From positions 116,202 to 180,201 of the forward strand of contig JAKOGH010000811.1 in NCBI GenBank assembly GCA_024811115.1: DNA of 64,000 nucleotides, written 5' to 3'. The notes under the pieces were generated by a model. The model was not told where the DNA came from and searched no databases. It was given only the letters and a program-made list of their open reading frames with translations. Below, in pieces: positions 46,918 to 58,501 of this stretch; the first letter of the stretch is position 1; each line of letters opens with the position of its first letter. The position numbers and the translations under genes were made by a program. This stretch comes from Terana coerulea (Eukaryota > Basidiomycota > Agaricomycetes > Polyporales > Phanerochaetaceae).

Positions 46918-49109
46918 CTATATGGCGGTCACCTCACGAATCAAAGCCTCATGCTCGGAGGACCTCGGTGTGATTTCGCAACGGAAGGGCTTGGGACGGC
47001 TGGACTGGGGCGTCAACATACTGTCTCACCATGATTTCGAGCAAATAGTCGCTCACCAGACGAACCCATACTCGCATTCCCCAGCGGGATTGATGGATTT
47101 GACTTCCTCGCTCTTGGCCTTGTCAATGTTGAGTGCAGCCAACACGGATGCCACAGCAATCCACATCGACTCGTACGCCATGAACTGTCCAGGGCATATA
47201 CGCCTTCCGAAGCCGAAGATGATGTCGAGGGGGTCGCGTATCGTTGGATCAAGGGCGACATCAGCTTCATCTATGCCTGTCTGCTTCAAAAAGCGATCCG
47301 GGTTGAACTGCTCAGGGTTCGGGTAGACCTCAGAGTCATTGCACATAGCCCTGTAGCTTGTGGTCAAAGACTAATCTAGAGGTTTATTTCAGATAATCTT
47401 ACCAAGAGTTGGACATGACAATCGAGCCCTTGGGAATATGATAGCCTTTATACACGTCGTCGGTTGTCAAGCGATGCGGAACGTCTACAACAACGGTGAG
47501 AGTGTGTTAGTCTGCATCCTACGCACAGTATCGACCACAACCCACTCATCTGAACCACAGGATTCCATCGGACCAGTTCCTTCACTACTGCATGCACGTA
47601 GGGCAGACGGTCATAGTCTGAAAAGTTCGGGAGTCGTCCTTGACATACGCGATCAATAGATTCTTGTGCTTTGCGTTGCACGTTGGGGTACAGAACCATG
47701 GCGAGTACGAAGAAGGTTAGCGAGGCCACAGTCTGCAGGTTGAGTTAGCTATGACACATAGCGACTAGAAGCGCATCGACGTACAGATTCAGATCCACCT
47801 GGCGAATCAGGCTCAGGTTAGCAATCTGTTGCCAGAGACGGAGCGGCGGTGGGCACACATACCCAAGTACATGGAAGCCAACGCCGACTTCGCAATCTTC
47901 TCCATGTATGCGGGGTCTTCCGCTTCGTTGATTATGCCCTCAATCATAGATGTGGCAGCACACTCAGCAACTCCAGAGCCATCCGCCTATGGTTTGTGTA
48001 AGGGAAGAATAGCAATCTTATGTCATGAGATATTCACCATTCGCTGCTTGACGATGTAGAATGGTACGTTGAATGTCGCGAGAATGTATTCCGACCAGAC
48101 ACGGGCCTGTTTCTTGAACGTCGCGCCTGGAAACCATTCCGGCACGTATTTCACTGCATGTTTCGTCAGCCCGTGTGTTGGAATATTATGCAGAGCACTT
48201 ACAGACGGGGAAGATATCAACAAGGTACGAGCCCGGCACAACCGTGGCCTTGACACATTCCACTGCTTTTTCGGCAGTCTTTACCAAGGGATCGTTTTTC
48301 TCCTGGATCTCGATACCATATGCAGTATATATGATCTCCGCATTTATAATCCTGCGGTAACTATAAACCAGTACCATCAAAGTAGGGGCAAATGGAACGC
48401 TTACGTTTGAATATGCTTCTCAAAATTCTCTGGGCTTTCTAGGAGTAGTCGTAAAAGTTTGTGACTTTCCTTGAGCTGGACGGGCTGATACTTCTTCAAG
48501 GCCTGAGTGTTAAGCTCACGCTGGAAGGCCTTGCGTCCAGCGCGCCATTCCTGGCCGTATGTCCAAAGGGCGAAACTCCAATCGAGCTTACACCTTAATC
48601 AAATTAGTCCGTTTAGTATATCTTCAAGGAACTGGGCGCTGAGGCGTACAATTCTCGGAGCATCGTCATCCCCATCACTGGCCTACGTGACGAAATGTCA
48701 AGCATTGGACACGCATAAGATGCGCTGTGGTTCACGCACCTATCAGAGTAGATGGTCGACCTGTTGTCCAGAAGGTCTTTCGCCACATCGTAGCTATTCA
48801 AGATGATGATGTTGTTGCCCAATATATTGAAACGAATGATATCGGATCCTAACGTCAACAGGTCGTCAACACAAAACTTTCATAAAAGCAAGCATAGCGC
48901 GACGCACCGTAGATACTGCTCCATTGTCGATAAATCCTGGCTACTGGCTCATCCGGGAGCTTGACGTTTCCAATGACCGGCAAGCCTTGCGGTCCTGGAG
49001 GGTACGGGAGGCGACGTCGACTTGTGACTTGGTTTGCAAGCTGGTATACAGCAAAAAGGGCCGCAATAAACAACGCAGATTCAACAAATCCCAGAGACAG
49101 CAAAGCCAT
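46918..49109 (-). CDS. Cytochrome P450 monooxygenase
   Basis: This is a membrane-anchored microsomal P450. The start MALLSLGFVESALFIAALF is a signal-anchor, followed by the proline hinge PYPPGPQGLPVIGN. Later segments are SYDVAKDLLDNRSTIYSDR, DWSFALWTYGQEWRAGRK, the K-helix VKELVRWNPV (ExxR), and PNPEQFNPDRFLK. The heme-binding loop is FGFGRRICPGQ with its Cys ligand. The I-helix oxygen motif G-G-S-E-S-T comes from a 14-base exon at 47785-47798. The C-terminus is KPFRCEIT...LIREVTAI with stop 46918-46920 after a last intron. Over ten introns, as usual in mushrooms. It resembles the O-methylsterigmatocystin-oxidoreductase-like group of basidiomycete P450s, but the substrate is unknown and no pathway genes flank it. 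Confidence 0.9.
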
Positions 49110-49205
49110 TGTAGATGTTGGGAGTTTGCCGGTATTTCTGATATAGTGTCAAGGGCACTGGTCAGAGAAGTTGGTGATGAGAAGCAGAACCTAGAATACC
49201 GTTGG

Positions 49206-49213
49206 TATTTATA
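49206..49213 (-). promoter_or_regulatory. TATA box of P450
   Basis: TATAAATA on the minus strand lies about 100 bases upstream of the P450 ATG, a normal distance for a fungal core promoter. Confidence 0.6.
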
Positions 49214-50570
49214 TGTAATGCGCTTCAGCCCCGCTACCGGTACCAACTTGACCTGAGGTGGTTCTTAGCTCGTAAGGTCGGCCAACGGGGGCGCGTGGGA
49301 GGATAGTGTGGATGAGCGCAGACAGCCAGCGTCGCGAACCAATACAAAGCTCTGTCCCGGCGCTGAACGCTCAAGGCAAGGGCGCATGTTTGCACTTCTG
49401 AAGCTGTTTAGCCAATAGATTAGCCATGACATCGTCGACTTCACACAGATGAGCGTTGAGCTGTGGCCTGCGAGGCGAAGAGCATTCAGCCAACATTGCA
49501 CTTGGCAAGAGCTTCTCGGCCACCATATACGAGCTCTAATCGCTCTGCTGTTTATCAATGTAGCATTGACTCTGGGCAATATTTCATGGGCGACGAACCT
49601 ATGAACAGGCCGTCAGAACGGGACGCCCTAAGGTCGCCCGTGGCCGGACGCTGCTGATCATCATGTCGCAACGCGACTTGCACCGACCGAGCTCCCAGGC
49701 CTGCGACCCGTAGTTAAGCCGGTGCTAGACAGTGATCGGACCTTGGACCGGTAGTATCTCGTCCTGAGTATTGGACCCTTGGTAGACGCGGCACAGTGGT
49801 GCGTAGATACGCGCAACAACCCGCAGCGGCACGCACCAAAACCCGCTTAAGCTATGTATAGCAAAGTCGTTATTAAGTATTAGTATCCGTGTGAAGAGGT
49901 TGTGACCATGAAACCTCTGTAAAGTTGTTTCGCCTGAAGGTCGGTGTCGTGGTTGCAGTTCAACGTTCAACGTTCAGCCTTAGGCCCGGCCGCCCCCGGG
50001 TGGAATTCAGCGTCTACTGATCAGAACGCCACAGCGCCGTTAGTTCCCAAATTGAGCAAGGTAGATTGGCCGTCCAATTCCACAAGACTGTCGTCCACCA
50101 CTGGCACGGCGTGGGTGAAATGAGGACAACCTGCGCTACAGATTTGTTTGTAATCAGGGCCCTCATTCACCATGATGTGGACCACATTAAGATAACCTGC
50201 GCATCGACCTATGCATAACATTAAGTAATCAAGGAATCTGCGCACTATGGGGAGGGCAAAATGACGGTGTACTGCGCACGAATTGAACCCTGCTGAGGGT
50301 TAGAAGTAACTGAATGTAGGCAGTTGCCTAGCATCTGAGTGGAAAATGGCGATAGCCAGATCATAATGATATTAAAAGTGAAGTAAGTGTTGAGCACTAC
50401 ATAAACAAGGACTATTCAGAATGAGGTAATCTATCCAAAGTGATGCAACTTGGACATTAGTTTGTGAACGTTCGGGTATCTCTACATGCGCGTATCGTCT
50501 ACAATATCCTTGTCCACTCTAAAGAAATAGGTCGGCTCATTACTCTTCGCGTCGCACGGCGCACCAAGGC
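49214..50570. other. Intergenic P450 / acid phosphatase
   Basis: About 1.4 kb without a supported gene. Frames at 49265-49579 and 49725-49970 (minus) have no motif. The region after 50280 is AT-rich and likely holds the acid phosphatase 3' flank. Confidence 0.4.
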
Positions 50571-52472
50571 TCAGCTGTAGCACTTCTCGAAATCGCCATC
50601 GCCGCTCCTGCGGGCATAACCTTGGGATGCTACGAAGTTGTCCAAAGTGCACAAGCCGTGCTCCCGGAGGGAAAGGTTGTTGTTGCAGAACTCGAGGGGC
50701 TGCAGCTCGTCATTGACAAAGATACGGACGAAAGTGGCGGTCTCGGACTGGCGCTCGTGCTGCCCCTCGACAGCGGCGTCGTTTGACAGGAGGTCCACGT
50801 CCCAACGAGCGCTGAGCCGTCTCCCTTCGACAGTGTCCTTCAGCTCGAGGCTTATTTCCTCGGCGGCCAGGCTCTGCGGGGCGCAGCTCAACCTCTCGAC
50901 GACCATGCGCGCGCTGAACGGCACCATGTGGCTGGCGAGCCATTCCCTGTCGTCGTCCTTGGGCAGCTTGTGCGGGTTCAGGGGCTTCGATACGTTGAAC
51001 AGCCCTATCGAACTGTAGACAGCTACCATGAGGTTCTCGTGCGTGAAGTCGGCGTAGATGGCACGGTCGAGAGGGAACGGTAGGGTGTAATTGTGTTGCG
51101 TGTGGTCAACGACAGGTGTGCCTGTGAGACGAGCGAGCAGTTCATTGACATAACCAACACCTTGGATGGGTCCGAGGGGGTCGCCGTAACTGTCGTGGAA
51201 TTAGAAGGTGCGTCTGGGTGATGATAAACGACGACTTGCCCAGTCTTGTAGAACTTCTCGACGTCACCCCAGTATTCCCATTGCTTCCAGTCGTCATGCT
51301 CAAACAGGTCGCACCACGGACTCTTCGGACTCTCCTTTTTCAAATCCATTGGCACACCATGGATCTCCTGGCTAGCTTTGTCGATGGTCTCAAAAATGCA
51401 CAAGCCGACCAGGCGATGAACGTCTTGGTCCTTCAAGTCTTTGACGCCTTTGGTCATCTTGTCCAGCTTCTTGAGGATAGGCGGCGCAAATTCGTGGAGC
51501 CACTTGTTGGTATACTTGTCTTCGGAGGGAGCATTAGGGCAGTCGTTGTTCAAGGTATCGTTGAGCTTCTCAGAGATTAGCTGGATAGGAAGTGGGGCTT
51601 GTGGTGGGAGATGGGGTTTCTTAGAGGTTTGCGAAGCGAAAGGCACAAAGCCTGAATCAAGTTCTTAGCTCTTGGCAGCCTTCAAGGAGAGAGGGAACCG
51701 TACCAAGAGACCAGTTGCCCGCGCTGTCAATGACGCGCTGCATGGCAGATGCACGCACGAATGGCGCACCAGCGGAGAGGAGGTGAGAGTATCGGTTGTA
51801 CGCAAGCTCCCCAGACTCATAGGATCTATGCACTCGTTAGTAGAATGAAGCAGTGTACTTCAAGAAGAGACATACTGCTGAGCGCCGAACGCAAGGAGGC
51901 TATCCTCTCCGAGCGTGTACTCGTAGTCCTTCAGGAAAAGCAGACGATCGTCCCGAATCTTCTTAGCACGCCGCAGCTTCTTCACGAGCTTGTAATAGTC
52001 GTCATCATCGTTTGGGTAACGGGCACCGTGTCTGTGGAGCTAATTCGTGCACAAAGGGTTCAGAACCTGACACAGTAGGTTCCGTTAAGAAACACAGAAG
52101 CCTCACGATGTTGACTTGGTCGATGACGCAGCCCTCTGGCGGGGCTTCGTACTCTCCAGCGGGGTAGTAGGGCGAATATTGGCCCCAATGTCTTTGAATC
52201 TCGACTGGTATTCCAAGCTCGGGAACCTTCGACTCTTCCGCTACATCCACGCTGACACTGCTATGTCCAGCCGTAGAGCGCATGCACGCCGGAAGCCCAA
52301 CAAAGACACCGGTATTTCCAGCATACTGCGTCAGCGTGAGGAGAGCCAAGGCACCTGTGACCGCGAAGAGACCACGCTTGGCATAGTGCTTGCGTTCGCT
52401 GTGCGAGGTGCCCGGCACAGCGGGATCGACGACGGGTAGCACAGGAGCTTTCTTTTCGCCAAGTGTGTCCAT
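50571..52472 (-). CDS. Histidine acid phosphatase / phytase-like, membrane-anchored
   Basis: This is a secretory-pathway phosphomonoesterase of the histidine acid phosphatase family. The start MDTLGEKKAPVLPVVDPAVP precedes a single hydrophobic segment (GLFAVTGALALLTLTQYAG), giving a type II anchor. The mature part has WGQYSPYYPAGEYEAPPEGC, then the catalytic RHGARYPND, LLFLKDYEYTLGEDSLLAFG and FVRASAMQRVIDSAGNWSLGF. Proton-donor region ADFTHENLM has His-Glu where phytases have His-Asp. Cys-bearing C-terminal motifs PFSARMVVERLSC and VRIFVNDELQPLEFC follow, ending FEKCYS. An intron at 51190-51239 uses a GC donor (GG/GCAAGT). About 560 aa, no frame break. Substrate could be phytate, other phosphate esters or an inositol polyphosphate. 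Confidence 0.86.
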
Positions 52473-52963
52473 CGAGGCCCGCACGAGAGGAGGGAAGACA
52501 AGAGCAAGAGAGCAAGGTGGTGGCGCGACGCAAGTGTTGACTGTGAATCGCACGAAACATTTATTTCCGAGTCCGCACAGCTCACGGTGATGTCACCATC
52601 CTTATCAACGCTAAAGCTTCCACAGGCGACGCAAGGTCGTGGTTACCAGGCCTACAACGAGATAACATAGGGCGGGATAGGGAGGCTTTGCAGAGAAAGA
52701 GCGAAGGACTCAATGAGAGCACTCAGCGTGAGGGCAGTAAGTGGGAGGAGCTCAAGCCAGTTTGGCAACTAACGGCAGCGTGGCGTTTTGTCAGACGACC
52801 GCTTTGATCACGCAGCTTCCTCAAGGAAGGTCTGACAGCGAGATCCACATAACACGCCGACCCTCGTTGTTGGCAGTGTCATTTGTGCGATTACAATGGG
52901 GTTCGGTACGAGCAACAAGCGGGATGGTACCACAGACATGCACGTACAGCACTACATCTCCCT
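52473..52963. other. Intergenic acid phosphatase / MSS1
   Basis: About 490 bases: acid phosphatase promoter and the MSS1 3' side. No gene seen. Confidence 0.4.
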
Positions 52964-54982
52964 TCATTTCCCAATGCAAAACTCCCTAAAGATCAGGTCC
53001 AGGACGTCTTCGACGTCAATGCGGCCGGTAATCTTCCCTATAGCCTGCGCCGCATATCGAAGCTCTTCGGCGGCGAGAGCTATATCATTGGGAGGTGCGA
53101 CATTCATGTCTGTTTCTCTTGTGACTCCAGACGTGAGGAACGCTTGGAGAAACCGGGACGCGCTTTCTAGTTCTGTCCTATGCCGCTCATTGATGACCAA
53201 AGGCTCGTTTTCTCCTGGCCTTAGGGCAGAGCTGTTCAGGTAATGATATAACCTCAGCATCCATATCGGCGTGCCACAAAGAATACGTACAACTTCTGCA
53301 CCACACCCTCTAGCCCTCTGAGAAACTCTCCGGTGCCCCGGTGCGTTTTAAGACTCACTGCCCATGCGCCAATGGCACCATAGTTTTTGCATATAGTGGC
53401 AGTGATAGTTTCCACTGATATGGACGAAGAGGGGCCGTCAAAACTCTCCAGCACATCTATTGCATTCAGGAGGAAATATGTGTTCCTCTTCGGCTTGAGG
53501 ATGTCGAGCAAGCTTGATATTTCCGGAGGTACAGCTGTTGCAGTCACAGGCGCAAAATGTGTTTTCACGTATTGAGCAGAGTTCACCACGCAAATCGCAA
53601 TATCTGCTTCTGCAACACTTTGAAGGCGGTTAACATAGTTCATCCAAGTATACGTAGACGCTTACGCCTGGGCCGCCCGGGCAACACCTATGCTTTCGAC
53701 ATGATCCTTAGTCTGCCGCATGCCAGCAGTATCGGAGACAATGACAGGCAAACCTCCAAGATTTAGGGTCACCTGGAGAACGTCCCTTGTTGTCCCGGGT
53801 ATGTCGGTCACGATGGCTGCCTCCCGTTTGGCTGCAGCATACCCTCAGACAGCGGACTGAAATATTATGACGATGGACGACGCACCAAGAAAGTTAAGTA
53901 GAGTGCTCTTTCCAACATTCGGTTCGCCAAATATTGCTACTCGTATTCCGGATCGTTGAATCTCGCCTCTTTTGTAGTCCGCGAGGAGACGAACAATATC
54001 CGCCAACGCTGTACGAGCGAGATCCCTAGCTTCCCCGCCGTAATTAGCATTGTTGACGCAGCGAGAAGGATTTATACGGCGATTGAGCACTGACCTTCAT
54101 CATAGACATGCTCCTCGACCTCTTCCTCGCCGAAGTCAATCACTGCTTCAACAAGACTCAGTGAACGGAGCACCGTCGCTCGCAGCGCCTCGAAACGAGT
54201 CCGGAGTAGCCCTTGTACAGCTTGCAACGCGGCCTTGCGCTGACTGTTGGTTTCGGCATTGATCAAATCATGCAGGCCTTCCACTTCTGTAAGGTCGAGC
54301 CGGCCAACATCAAAGGCACGGCGCGTGAACTCGCCAGGTTCTGCAATGCGCAGTGATGGGAAGGACGACAGAGCGGAAAGTATGGAGTCGATAATAGCCC
54401 GTCCGGAGTGAACATGTAGCTCAACAACGTCTTCTCCAGTGAATGACTTCGGTCCTGGGAACGGTGTTATGATACCGCACCCGGCGCTGACACTGGTTGA
54501 GCGGACAGACCTTTAAAATACACCGCCAGCCCACTGTCTAACAGCTCCTTGGTCTCAGGATTTACGACGTCGCATCGGCGTATTCTCCATGGCCGTGCCG
54601 TCACGGCAGCGCTGTCCTTCTTGTCTGCTTCACTCTTTGAATCGGAAGGCGCAGACACCATAGATTGCCATACACCAAGCGCATCCGGACCTGACACCCT
54701 GATGACTGCGACTCCAGCCTTTCCGGGCGATGTGGACAGCGCATATATGGTCGTTCTCTGAGCGTCGGATCGCACGAGACCTGGGTTTATTGGAAAAAAG
54801 CTGGAAGGAGGTGTAGAGGGTGGGCGAGTAACTGTCGGTTCACTATTGGACGGTGCGCGAGACGTCTTGTGACGAGCCTTGGAAGCTAGCGGGTGTGCAT
54901 GGCGGCGAGCTGCATAAATTCTCGGCAAGCTTGTAGGTCTCTGTATAATCTGCGTAATTTGAGCTGTGTATCGGGTGTGCAT
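52964..54982 (-). CDS. MSS1: Mitochondrial tRNA-modification GTPase MSS1/MnmE
   Basis: This is the GTPase that, with MTO1, installs the 5-carboxymethylaminomethyl group on wobble uridine of mitochondrial tRNAs. The N-terminus is a basic presequence ([18 protein letters not shown]). The folate-binding domain begins [21 protein letters not shown] and continues [42 protein letters not shown] and [10 protein letters not shown]. The G domain has [28 protein letters not shown] and VSDTAGMRQ. The helical end DDVLDLIF-like [16 protein letters not shown] carries the invariant C-x-G-K. One suspected missing G sits in the GGG at 54480-54482, where SAQPVSAP and GIITPFPGP are one base apart. Start taken at 54982; an upstream Met at 55111 would add leader-like sequence. 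Confidence 0.92.
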
Positions 54983-55172
54983 AGATGGTGGTGGATGTTG
55001 CAGCGGGAGAGAGAAGAGATCGAAGATGCCAGGATCCAGCGCCTGGATCTGCATGAGTTCAGCCTGTATTGGGGTCGACTGCCCTTTACCCTCATTCACC
55101 TTCACCATCAACTCTCAACGCTCTCTTCCCCTCACATACCTTGCTACCTGACCCGCAGACGACTCTACAACC
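54983..55172. promoter_or_regulatory. Short bidirectional promoter MSS1 / CNB1
   Basis: Only 190 bases separate divergent ATGs, so both genes must use the same intergenic DNA. The plus side carries a pyrimidine-rich run just before the CNB1 ATG. No TATA box is evident. Confidence 0.6.
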
Positions 55173-56065
55173 ATGGGGCAGTCACGTCAGTGCTAAATTT
55201 ACGTTGCTAATGTAGCTCCGAACTGACTGAACGCGAATGACCACAGCATCTCAGTTCATGGAGGACATGCAAAAGCGGTCCAACTGTACGTCTACCCTGC
55301 GGAGCAGCACAGTTAAATGTTTATGCTTGTAGATAGTCAATGCCAGCGAGCTGGAGAGGCTGAAGAAACGGTTCATGAAGCTCGATAGGTCCGTACAGCT
55401 TGCTCCCATCCTTTCGCGCCACAGCACACGAGGATGCTGAGACATTGTATGAAACTACCATAGTGATGGCTCAGGGTCAATAGACCGAGAAGAGTTCTTG
55501 CAAATACCAGCGATCGCGAATAACCCTCTGGCATCGCGGTTAATCGCTATCTTCGATGAAGAGTACGTCTTTACCAATTTATCATTCAGGAAATGCTCAT
55601 ATGCTTCTGGTGTAGTGGTGGAGGAACTGTTGATTTCCAAGAATTCGTCGGTGGGTTGAGCGCGTTCAGCAGCAGAGGTGGACGGGAAGAGAAGCTGAGA
55701 TGTGGGTTCTTTGCTTCATACTCTTCCAGCACCAGATTAATCACGCCCCTTTCAGTTGCCTTCAAGGTGTACGACATGGACCGTGACGGATTTATTTCGA
55801 ACGGAGAACTGTTCTTGGTGCTGAAGATGATGGTTGGGAACAACTTGAAAGACGGCCAGCTTCAGCAGATTGTTGACAAGACAATCATGGAGGCCGACAA
55901 GGACGGTGACGGGAAGCTGAGCTTTGAGGAGTTTGTGCAAATGGTGTCCAACACGGTGCGTACCCTAGCTGCGTAGCGAAGACGCTTGCTGACAGAATCA
56001 ACAATTGTGTGTGCCGGCGGTGACAGGACATCGTCAAGCAAATGACGCTGGAGGACTTGTTCTAG
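55173..56065 (+). CDS. CNB1: Calcineurin regulatory subunit B
   Basis: This is the EF-hand regulatory subunit of the calcium/calmodulin-dependent phosphatase calcineurin. The start MGQS fits N-myristoylation (Met-Gly). Four EF-hand loops are seen in order: [34 protein letters not shown] and [33 protein letters not shown] is the calcineurin B latch region. It ends [11 protein letters not shown] and stop 56063-56065. Introns are short; the exon after KRSN joins at an acceptor giving [14 protein letters not shown], and a 52-base intron falls inside KLRFAFKVYD. All exons are in frame. About 175 aa, normal. It is paired divergently with MSS1. Confidence 0.96.
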
Positions 56066-56433
56066 ACGACAATAGCCAGCCCCCTCTTGGTCTACCCACA
56101 TACCCTAGTCCGGTCATCCTTTCTGCTGGATTGTTTCGAATACGGTGTCCCTCGTTTACCCTACTAGTCATGACGGTTCATGATCTCCATCCGCCCACAC
56201 GTTTGTCGCACTGTCTACCATTGTTTCGCATCACGCATCTCAGAACCTGTTACTCACGAATGTGTCAGTGTATTACTGTTCTGTACCAGCTCGCCCAACT
56301 GCATGCTCAAATTGACCTGTTTGCTTGGGACACCGGTAGGATGGGTGAGGATGATCCAGAGCAAATGCTGTTATTCTAGTGGACAAGTACGGTCCATATC
56401 TGGATATTATAGCTGTAGGACGACGTTGGCTGT
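56066..56433. other. Convergent gap CNB1 / ATP7
   Basis: About 370 bases between convergent stops. It should contain both 3' UTRs. No gene seen. Confidence 0.4.
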
Positions 56434-57249
56434 CTACATGAGCGAGAGATCGCCGAACTTCTCCTTGTAGCCTGCGCGTGCGTGAGGTTAGACATTGTAT
56501 AAGGTAGATGAAGGCGGAGATAATGACCTGGCACGGTCCATTTGCCCTTCTTCAAACGCTCCTCGACGGCTTGAACAATGTGCGGGTGGGCCTCACCGAC
56601 CTCCCTCAGCCTGTTGGGGCGAAGGAGATGAGCATAGAAATTCGCTTTGAAAGGATACTCCACATACGGAGAGCTCCTCGAAAGGCCGTGCCTCCTCGAT
56701 GTTGGCGAGAGTCGCTTGGAGGTCCTTCAGCTCAACGTCGATCTGCTCGGCAGTCTTCTTAGCCTCGGAAACCTATGTTACGCCCCTTCCGATCAGTGCA
56801 AGCGCTGTTTCTCCTATTAGCGGGGACTCACAGCCTTGGACTCGAAGGTCTCGATAGCCTTGACGTGTGCGTTGACGTCGTAGGTGACGGGCTTGAAGTC
56901 CTTCAGGAGCTTCTCGGCTTCGTCAACGACAGCCTTGTTTTTCAGCACATTGCGGTAATGGGACAAGTCGACGGTGGTGGGCTGGCCGGCGAGGGTCGTT
57001 TGTATCCGCTGCGCGTCCGCGTGGCGCTTGCGGAAGGCCTGGAGGGACGCAACAGTCTCTGGGGATTCGGACGTCTTTTGAGTACGATGTTTTCAGTGAC
57101 AGTGAGTACTTCGAGATAGGTACCTTTGCCGAGACCGAGCGAGGAGTAGATGCGAGCGAAATCCTGGCAGAGATAGGTCCCTTCAGCGGTGTCTCTTGCA
57201 CGCAAGATTTTGTACTTACAACCGCCTTGGCCGCTGCCTTGGAAGCCAT
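56434..57249 (-). CDS. ATP7: ATP synthase subunit d, mitochondrial
   Basis: This is a peripheral-stalk subunit of mitochondrial F1Fo ATP synthase. The start MASKAAAKAV leads, after an intron, to DFARIYSSLGLGK. The main exon reads ETVASLQAFRKRHADAQR, VDLSHYRNVLKNKAVVDEAE, VTYDVNAHVKAIETFESKAV and IDVELKDLQATLANIEEAR, then RPFEELS. The last exons give GEAHPHIVQAVEERLKKGK and W-TVPGY-KEKFGDLSLM, stop 56434-56436. About 175 aa, normal for Atp7. The splice between EELS and VGEAHP is not resolved: the natural acceptor leaves the frame one base off, so either a different acceptor or a single-base error is present near 56610-56670. Confidence 0.88.
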
Positions 57250-58501
57250 CTATGAGCTACCGCCTAAATTTCAGTCCAATGTACTCTCGCAGCAGCTAAT
57301 AGGGCACGACTACGCACAAAAGAATGAGGGACAGATGAGGGTAGGTTGAAGGCGTGCAGCTCACTGCCGAAAAGGGCTACCGGAAACGGCCGACCTACTC
57401 GCGCCTGCCGCTGCTCTACCGCCCGTCGAGCAGCCTACCTCTGCAAAAGCACGGACTCATCTAATTATTTGAACGTACTGCTATATATCAGCTGCCATAT
57501 GTGAAGTTTCGTGGGTTCTACTGTTCCTGCTCAGGTTTTGGCTGAACTTGGTCTCATACAGTACTCCTCTAGTACACATGGTACCCGTCGCAGCCAACAG
57601 CATCTCCGGAGCACACTTCCACACGCCTGCACGGAACTCGGCCACGCGATCGTTCATGAAATAGTATACAGCCACTTCGAGACCGTGAGGTGCCAGTTCC
57701 AGGCTGGTCAGCAGCTCGAGACGTTTCGCCAAGGCGAGTTGGTGTTACTCCGCTCCTGGTTTGAGACTCTTGCGCTTGTACAGTCAGAATAATAGAATTC
57801 AGTTCGCCTCCTTGAACAGCTCGCCTCCTTGAACATTTCTCTAAACAAGCTTGTATTTTCGAGCAGGCCCTCAGGCCTCAGTACGTGAGATTGCTGTTTT
57901 CAAGCATAAGTCGAACGGGCAGCGTTCCTTGAGATGTGTGTGGCGAAGAAGAGTCACTAACTCGCATCTTCCTGAAGGTAAAGAGGCCTGTAAGTCCGTC
58001 TTATCTCAGCCCGGGGTTTCCTTGGAATGCCTTACGCTGTCAGAAAATGGAAATGTTCGATAACACGGTTGTCGACGATCCGTGCTGTAAGTCCAGTCTT
58101 CGACGGACCATTCGTAGCACACAGTGGCCGGTGCCGGCCCTGCCCACTTGGATCTATCTCTAACACTCCGGTACGGTCGATAATAGTGCCCAACGCAAGG
58201 TCCGAAACACGGCTCTTGTTGAATGTTTTTATTCCGCCTGTTCTGGTCTCGTCTCCATTTGCATGTGCGTCCTCCAGTGCGGCCTGGGCAGCAGGCATGC
58301 ACGTCGGGACTCCCGGTCGACCGGCCGAGCAGTCGCAAGGAACGGCGAGCGATGGGCGACTTTGATCGGCGCGTCGCGCGTTTAAGCGGCCAGAAGCTAC
58401 CACGTGACAACGATGTCATAATATAGAGGTGCACTTTCTGGGCGAACGAGCTCAACTTTCTCTCTGCACTCGAATCCTAACTCCCATCCCCTCTGCCTCC
58501 G
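57250..58501. other. Intergenic ATP7 / hexokinase
   Basis: About 1.25 kb with no supported gene; frames at 57481-57732 and 58006-58455 (minus) are motif-free. A 15-base direct repeat, TCGCCTCCTTGAACA, lies at 57804-57818 and 57821-57835. The right end is the hexokinase promoter. Confidence 0.4.

Noticed and set aside
46918..52472. P450 plus acid phosphatase as a biosynthetic cluster
   Set aside because: No synthase, transporter or pathway regulator lies nearby; the flanking genes are housekeeping.
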